A DNA stretch of 64,000 nucleotides from Hymenobacter elongatus (GTDB taxonomy: Bacteria > Bacteroidota > Bacteroidia > Cytophagales > Hymenobacteraceae). The translations under genes and the position numbers were made by a program. Within the stretch, counting starts at the first letter, position 1, and every line of letters starts with the position of its first letter. Location of the stretch: positions 60,897-124,896 of the forward strand of contig NZ_SRLD01000009.1 of the NCBI RefSeq assembly GCF_004745955.1. The letters are read 5' to 3'. This document shows, piece by piece, positions 60,739 through 64,000 of the stretch. The notes beneath the pieces were generated by a model. It was not told the DNA's origin and ran no database searches. It was given only the letters and a program-made list of their open reading frames with translations.

Positions 60739-61173
60739 CTAGGTGGTGCCCGTGCTGCCGTAGCCACCGGCTCCGCGCTGGGTGTCGGTCAGAACGTGAG
60801 CGGGCTGCCACTCGGCAGTTTCGTGGCGGGCCACCACCAGCTGAGCGATCCGCTCGCCATCCTGCACCACAAATTCCGCATCCGACAGATTGACCAGCAG
60901 CACCTGCAGCTCGCCCCGGTAGTCGGCGTCGATGGTGCCGGGGCTATTGACGATGCTGATGCCGTGCTTATAGGCCAGCCCACTGCGGGGGCGCACCTGC
61001 ACTTCATAGCCCACCGGAATCTCCATGAACAAACCCGTCGGAATAAGGGCGCGTTGCAGGGGCTTCAACGTAATGGGCTCCGTGAGGTTGGCTCTGACAT
61101 CCATGCCGGCCGCGTGGGCGGTCTGGTAAGCTGGCAAGGGATGGTGGGAGCGGTTGATGACGGGGATGTGCAT
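60739..61173 (-). CDS. dut: dUTP diphosphatase
   Basis: 144 aa trimeric dUTPase that hydrolyses dUTP to dUMP and pyrophosphate. The five motifs are visible: [25 protein letters not shown] (motif 2), [11 protein letters not shown] (motif 3, catalytic Asp), [10 protein letters not shown] (motif 4) and the C-terminal [10 protein letters not shown] (motif 5, Phe replaced by Tyr). Complete and of normal length. Own -7 promoter. Confidence 0.97.
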   Translation of the reverse strand: MHIPVINRSHHPLPAYQTAHAAGMDVRANLTEPITLKPLQRALIPTGLFMEIPVGYEVQVRPRSGLAYKHGISIVNSPGTIDADYRGELQVLLVNLSDAEFVVQDGERIAQLVVARHETAEWQPAHVLTDTQRGAGGYGSTGTT

Positions 61174-61198
61174 GCCGGGAAAAAGTGGGTGACGGGAG

Positions 61199-61206
61199 CA
61201 AAGATA
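61199..61206 (-). promoter_or_regulatory. -7 promoter box for dut
   Basis: TATCTTTG on the minus strand, exact TAnnTTTG, 26 bases before the dut ATG. Confidence 0.6.
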
Positions 61207-61290
61207 GGATGAACCAGATATGAATAAGTTTATACAGAGTAATTGCGATTACAGGAATTGAGGAAAGCCCAGCGGCAGAAAGTCGGTGGC

Positions 61291-62796
61291 CTACGCTGCC
61301 GCCATGGCCCGGTCAGGGCGCTCGACGAGATACAGAAGGGCCAGGAAAACCACGCATAGACCAGCATGGAAGGCATGTCGCAGCCAGAAATCTGCGACTG
61401 GCACGTACCAGCTCAGGGCCACCAGGCCGCAGGCCAGCGCCAGCCAGAGGCCCAGCCGGGCCGCCGGATAGGGCACCGGAAAATGATGCTCGCCCAACCG
61501 CCAGCACACGATGGCCATCATGGCATAGCAGGCCAGCGTGGTGAGGGCACTGCCCACGTAGCCCAGCACCGGAATGAGTAGGAAATTGAGGGTGATGGTC
61601 AGGATGGCCCCGCCAAAGCCGATGTATGTGCCGAAGTAGGTTTTGTCGGTGAGCTTAAACCAGACCGACAGATTCCAATAAACGCCCAGAAACAAGTTGG
61701 CCAGCAGCAGGATAGGAACCACGCCCAACCCTTCGCGGTACTCGGCGCGGTGCAGAAACAGCCGCCCGAAATCTTCCACGTTCACGCTTACCACCACAAA
61801 GATGACCGCGCAGCTGAGCGTAAACCACTTCAGAACCAGGGCAAATGTGCGGGGCGAGTTTTTATCGGCGCTCTGGGCAAAGAAAAACGGCTCGGCGGCG
61901 TAGCGGAAGGCCTGCGTGACGAGCTGCATGAAGATGCTGAGCTTGTAGCAGGCCCCATAAATACCCACTGCCGTCAGGCTGCTTTTACCGGGATAGAAGC
62001 CTTCGGGTAGCCATAGCGGCAGCAGAATCCGGTCCAGGGTTTCGTTCACCATCCCGGCTAGGCCCATGAGCATAATTGGGTACGCGTACTTGAGCAGCGG
62101 CCGCAGCGGCTCCAGATGCAGGCGAAACCGGAAACTGAGCAGCTCCCGGCTCAGCAGCAGCAGCGTAAACGCACTGGCCGCCAAATTCGACAGAAACACG
62201 TAGCCCACACCCACACTGGGGTCATATAGCCGCGCGACGAGCGGCTGCAGCGCCGACAGATATTTGCCGGCCAGCACATCGGGGCAGAAGGCGATAAAAA
62301 ACAGGTTCAACCCCACATTCAGCAGAATGTTGCCCATACGGATGGCCGCAAACCGACGCGCCTTGTTTTCCAGGCGCAGCCGGGCGAAGGGAATGGCCAC
62401 TACGGCATCCAGGCCCAGAATCAGCGCAATCCAGACGGCGTAACGCTCCTGGCCCGGCGGCAGGTCGAGCAGGCGCATCAGGGGGCGGGCCAGCACGGCT
62501 ATGAGAGCCGTGAGCCCGGCCGTGCTCAGCAGCAGCAGCGTCATTACCCGGTCGTACAACTCACGTCGGTCGGTTCCGGCACGGTTGGCAAACCGGAAAA
62601 ACGTCGTTTCCATGCCGTAGGTGAATACCACGTTCAAAAACGAGACGTAGGCATACAGGCCCGTGACAATGCCATACTCCGCCGCCGCAAACCGGGCCGT
62701 GTAAATCGGGACCAGCAGGTAGGACAACACGCGCCCCAGGATGCTGCTGATGCCGTACACGGCCGTCTGGCTGGCCAGCTTCTTCGCTATACTCAT
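61291..62796 (-). CDS. Polysaccharide/lipid-linked oligosaccharide flippase
   Basis: 501 aa, about 14 membrane segments. N-terminus KKLASQTAVYGISSILGRVL, then SYLLVPIYTARFAAAEYGIV, a typical MOP/Wzx-type opening; YGMETTFFRFANRAGTDRRE is the charged loop after the second helix. Further helices run to DFWLRHAFHAGLCVVFLALL and end RPDRAMAAA. It would flip undecaprenyl-linked glycan units across the inner membrane. It is a second flippase in the window, not closely similar to the one at 19309. It lies upstream of dut and the nucleotidyltransferase. Confidence 0.9.
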   Translation of the reverse strand: MSIAKKLASQTAVYGISSILGRVLSYLLVPIYTARFAAAEYGIVTGLYAYVSFLNVVFTYGMETTFFRFANRAGTDRRELYDRVMTLLLLSTAGLTALIAVLARPLMRLLDLPPGQERYAVWIALILGLDAVVAIPFARLRLENKARRFAAIRMGNILLNVGLNLFFIAFCPDVLAGKYLSALQPLVARLYDPSVGVGYVFLSNLAASAFTLLLLSRELLSFRFRLHLEPLRPLLKYAYPIMLMGLAGMVNETLDRILLPLWLPEGFYPGKSSLTAVGIYGACYKLSIFMQLVTQAFRYAAEPFFFAQSADKNSPRTFALVLKWFTLSCAVIFVVVSVNVEDFGRLFLHRAEYREGLGVVPILLLANLFLGVYWNLSVWFKLTDKTYFGTYIGFGGAILTITLNFLLIPVLGYVGSALTTLACYAMMAIVCWRLGEHHFPVPYPAARLGLWLALACGLVALSWYVPVADFWLRHAFHAGLCVVFLALLYLVERPDRAMAAA

Positions 62797-62884
62797 GTAG
62801 TCAGGTGGGAGTCAGTGGTGCGCGGCCCGGCCGGGGCTTCCTGCCCACTGCCTGCCGCCACCGCACCGACTGTTGCGTGAGAAC

Positions 62885-63673
62885 CTACTTTCCCGTGAAT
62901 ACGGCAGCCCGCTTTTCCAGGAAAGCACTGGTGCCTTCGCGGAAGTCTTCCGACGCGAAGCTGCGCCCAAAGGCGCTGGCCTCTGCCTGGTAGCCGTTCG
63001 TATCCTTGTCGTAATAAGCATTCACGCAGTCGATGACCAAGCCAACGGCCAACGGCGCTTTGCTCAGAATCTTGGTCAGCAGCTGCACGCAGAAAGGCAG
63101 CAATTCCGCCTGCGGTACTACATGATTCACCAAGCCCAGGCGGTGGGCTTCATCAGCTTTGATCTGGTCACCGGTCAGCAGCAGCTCCAGCGCTTTGCCT
63201 TTGCCTACCAATTGGGTGAGGCGCTGCGTGCCGCCGTAGCCCGGAATCAGCCCCAGGTTCACTTCCGGCTGCCCGAAGCGGGCGTTGCCGGAAGCTACCC
63301 GCATATGACAGGCCATGGCTAGCTCGCAGCCGCCGCCCAGCGCAAAGCCGTTGACGGCCGCAATAATCGGCTTAGAGCTCGTTTCCAGCATACAAAATAC
63401 CGCTTGGCCGCTTTCTGCCGCGGCCCGGCCCCGAATGTCATCCAGCGCCGTCAGCTCGGAAATATCGGCCCCCGCCACGAAAGCCTTTTCGCCGCTGCCC
63501 GTCAGAATAATGCCGCGCACCTGCTCATCGGTGAGAGCTTGCTGGGTGGCCTGGCGGATTTCCTCGATAGTCGCCGCGTTCAGGGCATTGAGCTTGGTAG
63601 GCCGGTTCAGGGTAATGGTCAGAATACCAGTGGTGGTATCGAGCGAGTAGAGTAAGTTTTCGAAAGTGGTCAT
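62885..63673 (-). CDS. Enoyl-CoA hydratase/isomerase family protein
   Basis: 262 aa crotonase-fold enzyme from the ATG at 63673. KAFVAGADISELTALD provides the oxyanion-hole region. Both catalytic glutamates are present: GFALGGGCELAMACHMRVAS and FGQPEVNLGLIPGYGGTQRL. The C-terminal helix is AFGRSFASEDFREGTSAFLE, then KRAAVFTGK. It hydrates 2-enoyl-CoA in beta-oxidation or related pathways (short-chain type). A longer frame to 63715 would overlap the -7 box, so the later start was used. Convergence with other beta-oxidation genes is not seen. Confidence 0.94.
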   Translation of the reverse strand: MTTFENLLYSLDTTTGILTITLNRPTKLNALNAATIEEIRQATQQALTDEQVRGIILTGSGEKAFVAGADISELTALDDIRGRAAAESGQAVFCMLETSSKPIIAAVNGFALGGGCELAMACHMRVASGNARFGQPEVNLGLIPGYGGTQRLTQLVGKGKALELLLTGDQIKADEAHRLGLVNHVVPQAELLPFCVQLLTKILSKAPLAVGLVIDCVNAYYDKDTNGYQAEASAFGRSFASEDFREGTSAFLEKRAAVFTGK

Positions 63674-63712
63674 GGGAAAGAATAGGAGCAGGAGAATGGA
63701 ACTGAAAGGGCG

Positions 63713-63720
63713 CAAAGATA
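63713..63720 (-). promoter_or_regulatory. -7 promoter box for the enoyl-CoA hydratase gene
   Basis: TATCTTTG on the minus strand, exact TAnnTTTG, 40 bases before the ATG at 63673. Confidence 0.6.
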
Positions 63721-63797
63721 GCGCAAAAGCACTGGCGTATTCGTGGCCTGCCTGGGCTGCGGAGTGGTAACTACTGGCCCCTTGGTCATCGCTGGTA

Positions 63798-63829
63798 CAA
63801 AAAAAGCAGCGGCCGCCATGCCGCTGCTA
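63798..63829 (-). terminator. Intrinsic terminator-like hairpin
   Basis: Stem GCAGCGGC / GCCGCTGC with loop CGCCAT. The A run on the + strand would be the T tract of a leftward transcript coming from beyond the transposase remnant. Confidence 0.65.
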
Positions 63830-63843
63830 CAGCTGAGCTGACC

Positions 63844-64000
63844 GGGGGAAAGGCTAGTATCATAAAAAATTTACGAGGTCGGGGAGCAGGCAGCAAAACG
63901 ATTGTCTTTGGCCTGTTCCAGCGGGCGGGGCGCGTGTACACCGAGATTGTGCCGGATTGTTCTAAAGCGACGCTGCAAGGTATTATTCGGGGCAAAATTG
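63844..64000 (+). pseudogene. IS1595-type transposase, 5'-truncated, continues past window
   Basis: On the + strand, codons from about 63874 to the window end read RGRGAGSKTIVFGLFQRAGR and then VYTEIVPDCSKATLQGIIRG, the core of ISXO2/IS1595-type DDE transposases (second catalytic Asp in VPDCSKATLQ). Upstream of 63874 the frame continues for only a few codons (GGKASIIKN) that do not match well, and a terminator-like hairpin precedes it, so the 5' part is missing or degraded. The 3' end lies outside the window. Confidence 0.65.

Overview
The window is GC-rich bacterial chromosome from a member of the Bacteroidota, most likely Cytophagales and Hymenobacter-like. This rests on four things. It carries a very large SprA (type IX secretion, T9SS). 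Several secreted proteins end in T9SS sorting tails. There is a TonB-dependent receptor with a CarboxypepD_reg-like N-terminal domain. Start codons are preceded by Bacteroidota-type -7 boxes (TAnnTTTG) rather than strong Shine-Dalgarno sites. Genus assignment is inference; no 16S gene is present.

Layout. 1-9250: housekeeping genes (yajQ 3' end, TerC-like protein, a membrane J-domain protein, a secreted M36 metalloprotease, a TrmH-type methyltransferase divergent from mutS) and two tRNAs (Gly-GCC, Leu-TAA). 9250-16524: accessory region with a large Ig-like lipoprotein, a dead IS4-type element with its target duplication, an 809-aa exported protein of unknown function and a small STAS-like protein. 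16527-20721: an exosortase with its companion membrane protein, facing a MoxR ATPase, a hexapeptide acyltransferase and a flippase. 20832-25451: a TonB receptor plus a T9SS beta-helix-like surface protein. 25614-30494: yicC, a small exported protein, a dead IS1-type element and a gcvH-vanZ-M28 peptidase operon. 30675-41354: sprA, ruvA and maeB.

41355-50024 is the most unusual part. It opens with an 11-unit array of exactly 21-bp palindromic repeats next to a long hairpin element. A tandem series follows in which small lipoproteins (DUF6252-like) alternate with one full-length and three truncated copies of a secreted lipase-like T9SS protein. Three of the lipoprotein genes carry the same 15-bp palindrome 64-65 nt upstream of the start codon. 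A second hairpin element of the same architecture lies beyond the series.

50025-64000: an LysM transglycosylase-gatA-tatA-tatA operon, a GAF-LytTR regulator, and a cell-envelope cluster (EnvC-like activator, DUF4292 lipoprotein, TPR protein, sugar nucleotidyltransferase, dUTPase, flippase). An enoyl-CoA hydratase and the edge of an IS1595-type transposase close the window.

The common theme is envelope biology: T9SS translocon and substrates, peptidoglycan remodelling, exosortase and polysaccharide export genes, and several lipoproteins. All functional calls are from sequence reading only; no database search was run.
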